Shown: piece after piece, positions 17,079 through 26,389 of the stretch
Numbering within the stretch: position 1 is the first letter of the stretch
Layout: every line of letters starts with the position of its first letter
Assembly (NCBI RefSeq): GCF_000621565.1
Contig: NZ_KK211306.1
Location: 294,846-358,845 of the forward strand
Direction: 5' to 3'
Length of the DNA stretch: 64,000 nt
Source of the DNA: Butyrivibrio sp. LB2008
Lineage (GTDB): Bacteria > Bacillota > Clostridia > Lachnospirales > Lachnospiraceae
Translations under genes and position numbers: made by a program
The notes under the pieces: generated by a model
Seen by the model: only the letters and a program-made list of their open reading frames with translations
Told to the model about the DNA's origin: nothing
The model's database searches: none

Positions 17079-18881
17079 TCATTCATTCTCAATATCCACA
17101 AGTTTCACAATAGGCAAAATTATAATTGCCCTCGTTCCCGTATCATGATCACTCTCATAATGTATACCGTATGTATTTCCGTAAACATTCTTTATACGGG
17201 CATTTACATTCATTATACCTATGGACCGCCCCATCTCAATACGGCTGATATCCGCCTTTTCAAGCTGTTCATTCATTTCATCGGCATCCATCCCCGCGCC
17301 GTTATCTTCTATCGTGATAAAAAGCCTTCCGTCATTATGCTTTGCCGTTATGATAAGCTCTTTGTCTTTTCTCCTGGTCATCCTAAGACCGTGCTGCAAC
17401 GCATTCTCAACAATCGGCTGCAGCGTTATTCTCGGAATGCTGTCCTGCAATGTATCCGAATCAATATGATAAGTGTATTTCACGGAATTTCCGTTTCGAA
17501 CATCCATAACATACAGATAATTGCGAACGTGCGCCATCTCCTGCTGCAATGTCGACTGTGTATCGGAAATATCAAGACTGTACCTGAATATAGCCGACAG
17601 TGACTGACAGATTCCACTTACAAGCATACAATCCTGCGATGCCGCTATCCCGCTCATCGTATCAAGCGTATTATAAAGGAAGTGCGGATTGATCTGCGCC
17701 TGAAGCACTTTGTACTGCGTGCGCTCCATAAGCACTTTGGCCTCATACTCTTCCTCGACCATCTTCTGGATCCGGTCAAGCATCTCGTTGAACTCTTCGC
17801 CCATGACCTTGAGCTCGTCGCTCCATCCGTCTGTCTTAACTCTCAGCTCCTTATCACCGTTTTTGATCTTGATCATCGTACTGCTCAGCGCTTCCACCGG
17901 CCTGTATATAAATCCCGAAATAAACGTTCCAAGGAAAAGCATAAGCAATATTATAATTCCCGCTATCACCAAAAGAGTCCGCACAAGCGCACTCTGCGTC
18001 TCAAGAAGCAGTGACTGCGGCGTCAACATAACGATATGAAGGTTATACTTCCTCAAAGCTATGCTGTTTAGATAAAACGAGCCGTACTCGTCTTCAAATT
18101 CGGGGAATTTACTGTAAGTGGTCGCAATCTTTTGTGTGAGATCGGAAAAAATCCTGCTTTCTTCCTTAGTGATATTGCCAACCTGCGCAATAGCCAGATC
18201 CCCCATCGGTTGCAGCCACACATACACATCTCTTGAAGAAATATATTTGCTCATAAGATCGGAAATATTCAGTGCATTGAAATCGCAGACAAGATAGCCA
18301 TACTGCACACGCTTATCATCATATGTGTGAAGTTTAAGACAAAACCGCAGAATATCACTGTTCGCAACTTCATTATGATACCCCGAGATCATGACCGCAT
18401 AGTCATCAGATTCCAGATATCTTCGAAGATGCGATTCGTTTACATACTGCTCCTCATTGTAAAGATCGTACGGATAAGCATACGGTTGCTTTCTCCAAGA
18501 GCTTATAAGATTATCATCATTATTGTAAATGTACATGGCAAGAAGCTGGTCGGCAGAATCAAAGCGCGCCTCAGAAAGGTGCCACGCCGTCCAGTAATAA
18601 TTCAGAAGCTCTCCTTGTGCAGAATGCTCCCTTCCCATGGCTGAGATCATTTCAGTTTCTGTATAGATGGTCTGCATCTTAACAATCAGTCCGTGAATAT
18701 ACGAATTGAGCTCGTTTTCTATTCGCTGAAGCGTCTCATCGTTATTCAAAAGACTCTCTCGTCTGATCTGCTGTCTGGATGTCACTTCAAATGCAACCGT
18801 CTGCGCGATGACTGCAAAAAGTGTGCATCCTATGACCATACCGAGAATTGCACGACGCATTGTCCATTTGATCTTTCTCAT
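17079..18881 (-). CDS. YesM-type sensor histidine kinase
   Basis: A 600-residue membrane kinase. One helix lies at residues 12-30 and a second near 295-320, bounding an extracellular sensor domain of about 260 residues. A HAMP linker follows (YRPVEALSSTMIKIKNGD). The His_kinase domain carries the phospho-acceptor in QINPHFLYNTLD, and the ATPase domain has N-box RITLQPIVENALQHG and G-box EDNGAGMD. Kinases of this type with YesN regulators commonly control nearby carbohydrate transporter genes, which fits the ABC operon downstream (inference). Confidence 0.94.
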   Translation of the reverse strand: MRKIKWTMRRAILGMVIGCTLFAVIAQTVAFEVTSRQQIRRESLLNNDETLQRIENELNSYIHGLIVKMQTIYTETEMISAMGREHSAQGELLNYYWTAWHLSEARFDSADQLLAMYIYNNDDNLISSWRKQPYAYPYDLYNEEQYVNESHLRRYLESDDYAVMISGYHNEVANSDILRFCLKLHTYDDKRVQYGYLVCDFNALNISDLMSKYISSRDVYVWLQPMGDLAIAQVGNITKEESRIFSDLTQKIATTYSKFPEFEDEYGSFYLNSIALRKYNLHIVMLTPQSLLLETQSALVRTLLVIAGIIILLMLFLGTFISGFIYRPVEALSSTMIKIKNGDKELRVKTDGWSDELKVMGEEFNEMLDRIQKMVEEEYEAKVLMERTQYKVLQAQINPHFLYNTLDTMSGIAASQDCMLVSGICQSLSAIFRYSLDISDTQSTLQQEMAHVRNYLYVMDVRNGNSVKYTYHIDSDTLQDSIPRITLQPIVENALQHGLRMTRRKDKELIITAKHNDGRLFITIEDNGAGMDADEMNEQLEKADISRIEMGRSIGIMNVNARIKNVYGNTYGIHYESDHDTGTRAIIILPIVKLVDIENE

Positions 18882-18938
18882 ACCCCGTCCTTATTCCCCA
18901 ATAAGGATAAAATACCCTATAATTTCTTGCTTAAACTA

Positions 18939-18970
18939 ATGCTCCGAACAGTAAAACATGTTCGGAGCAT
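18939..18970 (-). terminator. Hairpin terminator after the TPR-GGDEF gene
   Basis: Perfect 12-bp arms ATGCTCCGAACA (18939-18950) and TGTTCGGAGCAT (18959-18970) with an 8-base loop, 32 bases past the stop codon at 19002. The T tract is short. Confidence 0.65.
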
Positions 18971-19001
18971 ATGCCCTACACTAATACCATAAAAGAAATA
19001 A

Positions 19002-20636
19002 TCAACTGTATTTTGCTTCATCAAGCGATTCCTGCGAAATAAGTGCCTTGTGCAGCATTACTATTTCGCCCTTCCTGTGCTCTTTTACCTCATAAAGAGC
19101 ATTATCCGCAGCATACATGTAATCCCATAATTTGTTTGTAGACACAGGAACAGAATTGCATATTCCCTGTGAAATGGTCACAAGCTTCCCCTTCTCAGAT
19201 GAAGGAGCTTCAAGATTGTGATCTTTTATCCCCTGTCTGATGTTCGAAGCATACCCCATAACTTCTTCATCAGTCATATCTTCATATATTATAACAAATT
19301 CGTCTCCACCGTATCTGAACGGATGGATTCTGTTGTTACCCTTGCAGTTTTCAACAATTACCTCTGCAATAGTCTTAAGACAGATATCTCCGGCCTGATG
19401 TCCAAATGTATCATTGTACTGCTTGAAATTATCCACATCGAGAATTTCGACCGCAAGTGACTTCTGATTCTTATAAGCTTCATCAAAAGCCTTATCCGCA
19501 TATTCATTAAGACCGTATCTGTTTCCAAGTCCCGTAAGCGAGTCAGTCTCCGCCTTCTTAAGAAGAGCCATATTCTCACGTTCCATATCACTTAACTTGG
19601 TTCTTATATCAGTAAAGAACTTATAGTTCGCAATACCCTCTTTTTCCTGAATCATGGAGAACTTGTAAAACTCTTCATAAGCCTTATTCTTCTTCTCATC
19701 ATCATTAAGAAGGGTATATAATTCACATTTGATCTTTGCATACTGCTTTCTCAAATATGCAATGTTGATGTCATTTATGGTTCTCTCAACATTCTTAACT
19801 ATATCCGCAACTTCATCAACCCTGCCTATCTTCATAAGAAAACGACAAGCTCCGTAAATATCATCAATGTTATCCACAGAGAAAAATTCAGTCTGGATTG
19901 TCTTTAAGAGCATATCCGAATATTTCTCATATTCTTCCATGTTTCCGAGGACGTAATTTCCTCTCATCCTGACATCAAGAACCAGGATATCATGAAAGTA
20001 CTCACTCTTAACTCTGGGATCTGCCTCAAGTCTCTTAATGGCAAGAAGACAATTCTTTACAGAGGCAAGCTTATCCAAAAGCAGATAACATTCCGCTTCA
20101 TTACAATAACATAAAAGAATATTCAGATAATACAGACTATCTTCTTTATCTCTTCTGATATGCTTATAACCCGACTGTATATATGAAAGCGCAGTCTTGA
20201 TCTCACCAACCGTATAATAGATAAGTCCGATATTACACTCAATAAATCCGACAGCGGTATTCTTATCCTGTTCATTGCAATCCCTGATTCCCGTCATAAA
20301 GAAATCCAATGCAAGTTCGACATTACCATGATTAAGAGCATCTATTCCCAAGAGATTGTAACATCTTATTATGTGCTCTTTGTCCCCACACATCTGTAAA
20401 TACTCAATTGCTTTCAAAAGATTCTCATTGAACTTGCTATACTCCGTGCTGATCTTATAATAAGCATCCGCAAGATAGTAATACGCATATCCAAGAAGAT
20501 TAATATCATCAACCTCCTTGGCCTTTGTCAGCAACTTATCACAAACCGCAACCAAATCCTCGGACATATTCGTCCTAGCGGTCATCACTTCCAGATTTAA
20601 TGTTTGAACTTCACTATCATAGTTTTGAATATTCAT
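19002..20636 (-). CDS. TPR-repeat diguanylate cyclase
   Basis: A 544-residue cytoplasmic protein. The first 360 residues are helical and contain TPR-like repeats (AYYYLADAYYKISTEY, CYNLLGIDALNHGNVELALDFF, CNIGLIYYTVGEIKTALSYI). The C-terminal GGDEF domain is intact: NFKQYNDTFGHQAGD and RYGGDEFVIIYED, with the metal-binding Asp in LDVDNF, so it should make cyclic di-GMP. ATG 20636, preceded by GGGCAGG, is chosen over an upstream ATG without a site. The TPR part is probably a protein-binding sensor. Confidence 0.9.
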   Translation of the reverse strand: MNIQNYDSEVQTLNLEVMTARTNMSEDLVAVCDKLLTKAKEVDDINLLGYAYYYLADAYYKISTEYSKFNENLLKAIEYLQMCGDKEHIIRCYNLLGIDALNHGNVELALDFFMTGIRDCNEQDKNTAVGFIECNIGLIYYTVGEIKTALSYIQSGYKHIRRDKEDSLYYLNILLCYCNEAECYLLLDKLASVKNCLLAIKRLEADPRVKSEYFHDILVLDVRMRGNYVLGNMEEYEKYSDMLLKTIQTEFFSVDNIDDIYGACRFLMKIGRVDEVADIVKNVERTINDINIAYLRKQYAKIKCELYTLLNDDEKKNKAYEEFYKFSMIQEKEGIANYKFFTDIRTKLSDMERENMALLKKAETDSLTGLGNRYGLNEYADKAFDEAYKNQKSLAVEILDVDNFKQYNDTFGHQAGDICLKTIAEVIVENCKGNNRIHPFRYGGDEFVIIYEDMTDEEVMGYASNIRQGIKDHNLEAPSSEKGKLVTISQGICNSVPVSTNKLWDYMYAADNALYEVKEHRKGEIVMLHKALISQESLDEAKYS

Positions 20637-21110
20637 GAACCTGCCCTGCCGAAACAATAGGTCAAACCTATTAAATGAAAACAGCATAATAACGCTATTT
20701 TGAATTTTTCTTAATTTTACATCATACTTTTCAGTACCGCAAGAAAAATGAATGCACCTGACACAAGTGACAGGTAAAAAATATAGTTTACATATACCTT
20801 TTGACCTATTCGGTCATAAGAATACTTTTACACTTTTTTACGCTCGGATTTGTCATTCCATTTAACCCCCACCGTTTAGCGGTTTCTGATAATTCATTTT
20901 TGATTAATCCCCCATTTCCACAGAGTTATCCACATGACATTAACGTCATTTGATTATGACTTTTGTATGATTTTTCGGGCATTATACGAAATTGTATGTA
21001 ATACTCACACAATTCAGTATAATGTCAGGTTTACATAAATCATTATTTTATAAGTTTATGTAACCTAAGTGCTTCACTTTTTACCACCTTAACGTCAGAA
21101 TCACCACTTT
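20637..21110. other. Gene-free region with a single DnaA-box-like site
   Basis: About 470 AT-rich bases between the TPR-GGDEF gene and the nuclease-helicase gene. A perfect TTATCCACA (20926-20934) is followed by the imperfect palindrome ATGACATTAACGTCAT. No further DnaA boxes, no dnaA/dnaN genes and no AT-rich iterons mark an origin. No small open frame with a credible start was seen. Confidence 0.5.
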
Positions 21111-23576
21111 TTAATCGCTAAATCGGCTCCAGAACTGAGATAATACATTTCTGACCGAAGTAGTCAAAACAGTCTCCGTTTTTATCCACTCTCTTGGAAA
21201 AAGCGCTCTATATCCGGCTTGCGTGAATCTGTCATCGAGAAGAGCCACTACTCCCTTATCTTCCTCGGTTCTTATAACTCTTCCGGCTGCCTGAAGAACT
21301 TTGTTCATTCCGGGATATCTATACGCATAATCAAATCCGTCAACGCCGCGTTCCTCGAAATAGTTCCGCAGTATCTCACGTTCATTGCACACAAGCGGTA
21401 TTCCCGTTCCGACAACTATAACCCCTATAAGGCTGTCATTCTTAAGATCTATCCCCTCACTGAATATTCCGCCCATGACACAAAAGCCGAGAATATTCCT
21501 GTCTTCCTCGACTTCTATGTCCATGTGGATAAATTCCGATAAATCCACATTGTTTCCTTCCGAGAATCTGTCAAGAAACGACTCTCTGGCTTCCTCAGTC
21601 ATAAAGCTCTTTTGCACAAGAAGTTCCGTCGTTGCCGGATTACAGAATTCTCTTTCATAAATGTCATAAACTTCGTCCAAAAAGCTGTGAGACGGAAAGA
21701 ATATGAGATAATTGCCCCCTCTCGCCTCAATAATATTGTGGATATATGAAGCGATATTGTAATACTGCTCACTGCTTCGCTTCGAGTACCTGCTTGTCAC
21801 ATCCCTTCCTATGAAGATTCCAAGCCTGCCGGGATCAAATACAGATCTGGCGTATATTTCAAAATCCTCATCCGTTCCGCCCAGGAGCTTCTTGTAATAC
21901 TGAATAGGCAACAGTGTCGCGGAAAAAAGAATCGACGAGCGCCCTCTTCCCATGCATTCAGCAAGATTTACAGACGGATCAACACATGACAATCTCAGAA
22001 TAAAGCTGCCATCCTCCGAAAATTCACTGTAGATGACATAGTGATCGTCGACCTTGTCATATATAGTAAGGAATCTTGAAATATCGAAATAGAACAGTAA
22101 AAGTTCTTCTCTGCAAGGCCCTGTCATATGCTCTTCAAGATACTCGGAAAGTATCCCCGAAAGCCTGTTTAACGCATTTATAAACTTATCTATGCCGTCG
22201 ACCACGGTACATCCGTCGCAATTTCTTTTAAGCTCCAAAAGCTCTTTGTTACACTTATCAAGATGCCCTGCAATCCTTGGATGAAACTCTTTTATCGTGC
22301 TCTTTAGCTCCAAAAAGCTCTCTTTTCTGAGAGCCGCGCTGTACATATCCCTCCCTCTGTCCAAGAGATTGTGCGTCTCATCAATCAGGAATACATAATC
22401 AGACTTAACACCGTCTGCAAAGAATCTTCTGAGATAGACAAACGGATCGAAGACATAGTTGTAGTCGCATATAACCCCATCCGCCCACAGACTCATGTCA
22501 AGTGACATCTCAAACGGGCAGACCTTGTGCTTTTCCGCATACTTTACTATTTTTTCCCTGTCAAAAGAATCCTCATTTGTCAAAAGATCGTATATTGCAT
22601 CATTTATCCTGTCATAATGCCCGTTAGCATACGGACAAGCCTCGGGATTACACTCTCTTTTATCTTCATCCAAAAAGCAGATCTTATCCCGTGCCGTTAT
22701 AGTCACAGTCTTAAACTTAAGAGCCTGCGTTTTTCTCAAGGTATTGTAGGCATCTTCAGCAACGGTTCTTGTTATCGTCTTTGCCGTAAGATAAAAGATT
22801 TTGGAAGTTTTCCCCTCTCCCATTGCCTTAACAGTGGGAAATACCGTCGTAATTGTCTTACCTGTTCCCGTAGGGGCCTCCAAAAAGAGCTTTTTCCCAT
22901 GTATAATAGTCCTGTAAACGCCCGCAGCAAGGTCCTTTTGCCCCTCTCTGTATGGAAAAGGAAACTGCACGGCTTTTATGGACTTTGTTCTGATCTCATC
23001 CCATTCATATTCAAAATCAGACCATTTCAAATAATTTTTAATAAGTTTTTCAAACCAGGCTGTTATTTCTTCAGATGAGTACTTGAAATCAAAATACTTC
23101 ATTTCTTCGGTATCCATATTGCAGTAACTCATTCTGACTTTGATTCCGGGACAGTTCTTTTGCCCCAGATAGATCGCGGCGTAACACTTCGCCTGCGCCA
23201 GATGGACTTCAACCGGCTCTTTCATCTTCTTGAGGTCTCTGTAGGTTCCCTTTATCTCATCGATAAGAGGAAGCTCTTTGCCACTCTCAAAAAGCGATTC
23301 CTGAGCGTCATATGAAGTCGCGTTAAAAAATTTATCCAGAATACCGTCCGCGCGTCCCTCGATCACAAGATCGTACCTGCCTGTATTATATGTAAACTTA
23401 AGCGGCACCTCAGCGTGATAGTCAGGTCCCATGCTCTTTTGGATCATTCGGTGTATCCTGCTGCCTTCCTGCATCGCATCCGCGCTTACCTGATGTATTC
23501 TGTTGTCTATACTTCCGCTTCTTAGTACAAATTCGACCAGTCTGCGGACTGAAATCTCAATTGAATAGTTTTCCAT
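21111..23576 (-). CDS. Fused PD-(D/E)XK nuclease and XPD/DinG-like Fe-S helicase
   Basis: An 821-residue DNA-processing protein. The N-terminal 150 residues have the RecB/Cas4-type nuclease signature: Asp77 in GRADGI, Glu107-x-Lys109 in IDEIKG, and Gln128-x3-Tyr132 in HLAQAKCY. The helicase follows, with Walker A EAPTGTGKT (about 233-241), four cysteines (about 300, 309, 314, 353) placed like the XPD/DinG iron-sulfur cluster, the DEAH-box variant DETH (LIDETHNLLDRGRD) and motif VI QAAGRVIRTEED. The likely role is DNA repair or processing of branched DNA. ATG 23576 is preferred; its binding site GGGGAG is inside a 17-bp hairpin. Confidence 0.88.
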   Translation of the reverse strand: MENYSIEISVRRLVEFVLRSGSIDNRIHQVSADAMQEGSRIHRMIQKSMGPDYHAEVPLKFTYNTGRYDLVIEGRADGILDKFFNATSYDAQESLFESGKELPLIDEIKGTYRDLKKMKEPVEVHLAQAKCYAAIYLGQKNCPGIKVRMSYCNMDTEEMKYFDFKYSSEEITAWFEKLIKNYLKWSDFEYEWDEIRTKSIKAVQFPFPYREGQKDLAAGVYRTIIHGKKLFLEAPTGTGKTITTVFPTVKAMGEGKTSKIFYLTAKTITRTVAEDAYNTLRKTQALKFKTVTITARDKICFLDEDKRECNPEACPYANGHYDRINDAIYDLLTNEDSFDREKIVKYAEKHKVCPFEMSLDMSLWADGVICDYNYVFDPFVYLRRFFADGVKSDYVFLIDETHNLLDRGRDMYSAALRKESFLELKSTIKEFHPRIAGHLDKCNKELLELKRNCDGCTVVDGIDKFINALNRLSGILSEYLEEHMTGPCREELLLFYFDISRFLTIYDKVDDHYVIYSEFSEDGSFILRLSCVDPSVNLAECMGRGRSSILFSATLLPIQYYKKLLGGTDEDFEIYARSVFDPGRLGIFIGRDVTSRYSKRSSEQYYNIASYIHNIIEARGGNYLIFFPSHSFLDEVYDIYEREFCNPATTELLVQKSFMTEEARESFLDRFSEGNNVDLSEFIHMDIEVEEDRNILGFCVMGGIFSEGIDLKNDSLIGVIVVGTGIPLVCNEREILRNYFEERGVDGFDYAYRYPGMNKVLQAAGRVIRTEEDKGVVALLDDRFTQAGYRALFPREWIKTETVLTTSVRNVLSQFWSRFSD

Positions 23577-23580
23577 ATAT

Positions 23581-23625
23581 AGTAAAACTCCCCATGGCAT
23601 ATTTTATACCATGGAGAGCTTTACT
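23581..23625 (-). promoter_or_regulatory. 17-bp leader hairpin covering the helicase ribosome binding site
   Basis: On the minus strand, arms AGTAAAGCTCTCCATGG and CCATGGGGAGTTTTACT (plus-strand 23609-23625 and 23581-23597) form 17 consecutive pairs including two G-U. The loop is 11 bases, and the stem ends four bases before the start codon at 23576. The only good Shine-Dalgarno sequence (GGGGAG, 23588-23593) is inside the stem. It may repress translation, act as a protein-binding site, or be an end-of-transcript hairpin. Confidence 0.75.
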
Positions 23626-23733
23626 ACCACAATGAACAATTATTTTTCTTATTCGAAAGGTATTACTAAAAACCTCTCTCGATAAGTATACTGAATCGTC
23701 CAAAATTAATCAAATGATGAACGTTTCATTCAA

Positions 23734-23970
23734 TTAGCTGGCAATTGCCAATGTCTGTAAAAAATTCTCAAACTCGCTGTTATATCCGCGATACTCTACC
23801 GTAAGAGTCTTTGTAAGATCAAGTCCGAATACTCCGAGAATCGACTTAGCATCCACAACATATCTGTTATAATATATATCTACATCGAAGTCACACTTAG
23901 TTGCGGCATTGACGAAGTCTTGTACTTGATTCGGTCTGAGCATAATGTTCTTCTTGTTACATCCAAACAT
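23734..23970 (-). CDS. HPr-like protein lacking the active-site histidine (Crh-like)
   Basis: A 78-residue protein with the HPr fold. The active-site loop normally reading H-A-R-P is here M-L-R-P (residues 10-13), so phosphate transfer in the sugar PTS is not expected. The regulatory serine context is kept (VDAKSILGVFGL, Ser43), matching the site phosphorylated by HPr kinase. This combination is the hallmark of Crh, a cofactor of catabolite repression. ATG 23970 has AAGGAAGT upstream. It is transcribed divergently from thiT. Confidence 0.8.
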   Translation of the reverse strand: MFGCNKKNIMLRPNQVQDFVNAATKCDFDVDIYYNRYVVDAKSILGVFGLDLTKTLTVEYRGYNSEFENFLQTLAIAS

Positions 23971-24151
23971 CAAATGTTACTTCCTTTCATTGCACTACTT
24001 AAATTTAACTCATAAAAATATACATACATTGTTGAAAAAAGTAAATAGTAATTTGTTAAAAAACTGTGAAAAAGTTGCGAAATTCTTGTGTTCGAAATTT
24101 TATTTTTACCCCTTTTTAGTATTCAAAAAGTGCGCTAATCCCCCGAAAACA

Positions 24152-24180
24152 TTGACAAAACACACTACTGATAGTTTAAT
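24152..24180 (+). promoter_or_regulatory. thiT promoter
   Basis: TTGACA (24152-24157), a 17-base spacer and TTTAAT (24175-24180), about 60 bases before the start codon. A small hairpin, CTACATT/AATGTAG, lies just before the ribosome binding site. No TPP riboswitch is present in the short leader. Confidence 0.7.
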
Positions 24181-24241
24181 TGATATAAAATCACAACTTA
24201 ATATCGCTACATTTTTTCAATGTAGTAAGGAGGATAAAATA

Positions 24242-24943
24242 ATGAATCTTTTTCTGGAAGAAATCTCATCTGAAGATGGCATGGTATACGGCCTGACCAC
24301 AATAGGGCATGTAGGACTGGTAGTACTTATCATAATCACACTTGCGATCATGAGTTTCTTCGTCAACAAGGACGGTAAAGGAAAGCTCAGTATAAAGCAG
24401 ATCACTGTATCCGGTCTTTGTCTTGCTCTTGCATTCGTTCTTTCACACTGCAAATTGCCGGATCTCCCTTTTGGAGGATCGATCACTATTCTCAGTATGT
24501 TTTTTGTTACATATATAGGTTATGTATACGGTCCCAGAGTCAGTATGGCTGCTGCTTTTGCTTACGGTTTTTTACAGCTTACCGATAATCCTAAGATATA
24601 CAGTGTTCCGCAGCTTATCTGCGATTACATCCTTGCGTTTGCAGCTTTGGGACTCAGCGGTTTCTTCTATAATAAAAAGTATGGAATGATAAAAGGATAT
24701 ATCGCCGGCGTTTTGGGCAGATATTTCTTCGCAGTATTGTCAGGAGTAATATTCTTTGCACAATATACGCCCGCAGGTAAGACTCCGCTCGGATACAGCC
24801 TCGGTTACAATGCAACATACATCGTCCCCGAAGCTGTTATGACACTGGTTTTCCTAAGTATTCCGGCGGTTAGATACACTCTTAAAAGAATCAAGATGGA
24901 AGCAAATGAAAAAGATATCAGAAAAGCCGTGCAGCTCGGATAA
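24242..24943 (+). CDS. thiT: Thiamine ECF transporter S component
   Basis: A 233-residue membrane protein with about six helices that should bind thiamine for an ECF module encoded elsewhere. The central segment YGFLQLTDNPKIYSVPQLICDY and the end (SLGYNATYIVPEAVMTLVF) match ThiT, including the tryptophan/tyrosine-rich substrate pocket region. ATG 24242 follows AAGGAGG. Open frame upstream of this start runs through the promoter and is not coding. Confidence 0.88.
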   Translation: MNLFLEEISSEDGMVYGLTTIGHVGLVVLIIITLAIMSFFVNKDGKGKLSIKQITVSGLCLALAFVLSHCKLPDLPFGGSITILSMFFVTYIGYVYGPRVSMAAAFAYGFLQLTDNPKIYSVPQLICDYILAFAALGLSGFFYNKKYGMIKGYIAGVLGRYFFAVLSGVIFFAQYTPAGKTPLGYSLGYNATYIVPEAVMTLVFLSIPAVRYTLKRIKMEANEKDIRKAVQLG

Positions 24944-24944
24944 C

Positions 24945-26276
24945 TCATTCCACAATAAAATCGCTGTACTGTAAAATGTCAGCCCTTTGGAGCATCGCTC
25001 TTATGCGAATTCCGGAGGGCTCATATTTTGTCTCTTTTACAACGCCTCTGTTTTCAAGGATATTTACAACGCCACCCTCGGTATAAGGCAAAAGAAGCTC
25101 ACATTCCAGCTCTCCTTCACTCAATTTTCTCTCTATTGCTGCGATAAGTTCATCTAATGAGGCATCATCCTTAGCACAGATATAGATTCTGTCGCCCGAA
25201 GCTTTTGGAACCTCCATAACAAGGCGTCCGTTCTCCTCCTGTTCTCTCTGAACAAGATCGGACTTATTAAATACATATATTATAGGAATATCCCCTGCAC
25301 CAATCTCAGCGAGAGTCTTCTCGGTTATTTCCATATGAAATCTGTATTCCGGATCCGAAAAGTCAATTACTTCAAGCAAAACATCGGCATACTTAGCTTC
25401 TTCAAGCGTTGACCGAAATGCTTTGACAAGTGCATGCGGAAGTTCACTTATAAATCCAACTGTATCTGTAAGCAAAAAAGGTCTTCTTCCGGATGGAGTT
25501 ATCTTCCTGACAGTAGTGTCAAGTGTCGCAAACAGCATATCTTTCTCAAGAACACTTTTGTCATCAGCGCTCTCCGAGCCGTATAGGCGAAGCAGATTGT
25601 TCATAACCGTTGATTTACCTGCATTTGTATAACCGACAAGCGAGACACGTGCAATATTTGATCTTAGTCTTCTGTTCCTCTGAGTCGTTCTTTCTTTTTC
25701 AAGATTTTTCAGTTCATTTGAAAGCTCACTTATTCTATGCTCAATACGTCTTCTGTCAAGCTCAAGCTGCTTCTCACCGGATCCCTTATTGGAAAGTCTT
25801 CCGCTACCGCCGCCCTGTCTTGAAAGAGTCTTGCCCATTCCGACAAGCCTCGGGAGCATGTACTGAAGCTGCGCCGACTCAACCTGGAGTCTTGCTTCCC
25901 TTGTTCCCGCTCTCTTTGCAAAGATCTGCAAGATAAGTCCCGTCCTGTCGATAACTTCCGTATCAAGTATCTTCTCGAGGTTTCTTACCTGCATCGGGGA
26001 AAGAGAATCATTGAAAATTATTATGCTTGCATCAAGCACATCAAGCGCCGCCGCAATCTCCTGTACTTTGCCGCTTCCAATATATGTGCCTTTATCAGGA
26101 GCACTAAGCGACTGCGTCACCGTCGATGCGACCTCGATGTCTATAGCCTTTGTCAGCTCCTTAAGCTCATCCATCGAGCGCTCAAACTCATCATCACTCC
26201 TGCCCGTGTTGAGTCCGACGAGGATAGCTCTTACGGTATCTATTTTTTGGGTGTTTTCGTATAATTCATTTTTCAT
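24945..26276 (-). CDS. hflX: Ribosome-associated GTPase HflX
   Basis: A 443-residue GTPase that rescues or dissociates stalled ribosomes. The N-terminal HflX domain contains IIFNDSLSPMQVRNLEK and the glycine-rich GKTLSRQGGGSGRLSNKGSG linker with a basic coiled coil. The G domain has G1 GYTNAGKST, G3 DTVGFI and G4 NKSD. ATG 26276 with AAGGAACA upstream is preferred over a GTG eight codons earlier. The second 52-bp array is about 110 bases upstream. It converges on thiT, one base apart. Confidence 0.95.
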   Translation of the reverse strand: MKNELYENTQKIDTVRAILVGLNTGRSDDEFERSMDELKELTKAIDIEVASTVTQSLSAPDKGTYIGSGKVQEIAAALDVLDASIIIFNDSLSPMQVRNLEKILDTEVIDRTGLILQIFAKRAGTREARLQVESAQLQYMLPRLVGMGKTLSRQGGGSGRLSNKGSGEKQLELDRRRIEHRISELSNELKNLEKERTTQRNRRLRSNIARVSLVGYTNAGKSTVMNNLLRLYGSESADDKSVLEKDMLFATLDTTVRKITPSGRRPFLLTDTVGFISELPHALVKAFRSTLEEAKYADVLLEVIDFSDPEYRFHMEITEKTLAEIGAGDIPIIYVFNKSDLVQREQEENGRLVMEVPKASGDRIYICAKDDASLDELIAAIERKLSEGELECELLLPYTEGGVVNILENRGVVKETKYEPSGIRIRAMLQRADILQYSDFIVE

Positions 26277-26389
26277 TTTTTCTTGTTCCTTGTTGTGCAC
26301 TGTTTTGTGTTAATTCTATATTTCCTTACGGTTGTGTGTTGTTGCTATGTTTTCCTGCTGTTGCGCCCTTTTTGTTGTTTCTGACTTTT

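Noticed and set aside
20920..20990. Replication origin
   Set aside because: Only one perfect DnaA box, no cluster of boxes, no dnaA or dnaN nearby.
24060..24241. TPP riboswitch before thiT
   Set aside because: The leader between the promoter and the start codon is only about 60 bases and lacks the CTGAGA and related conserved boxes.
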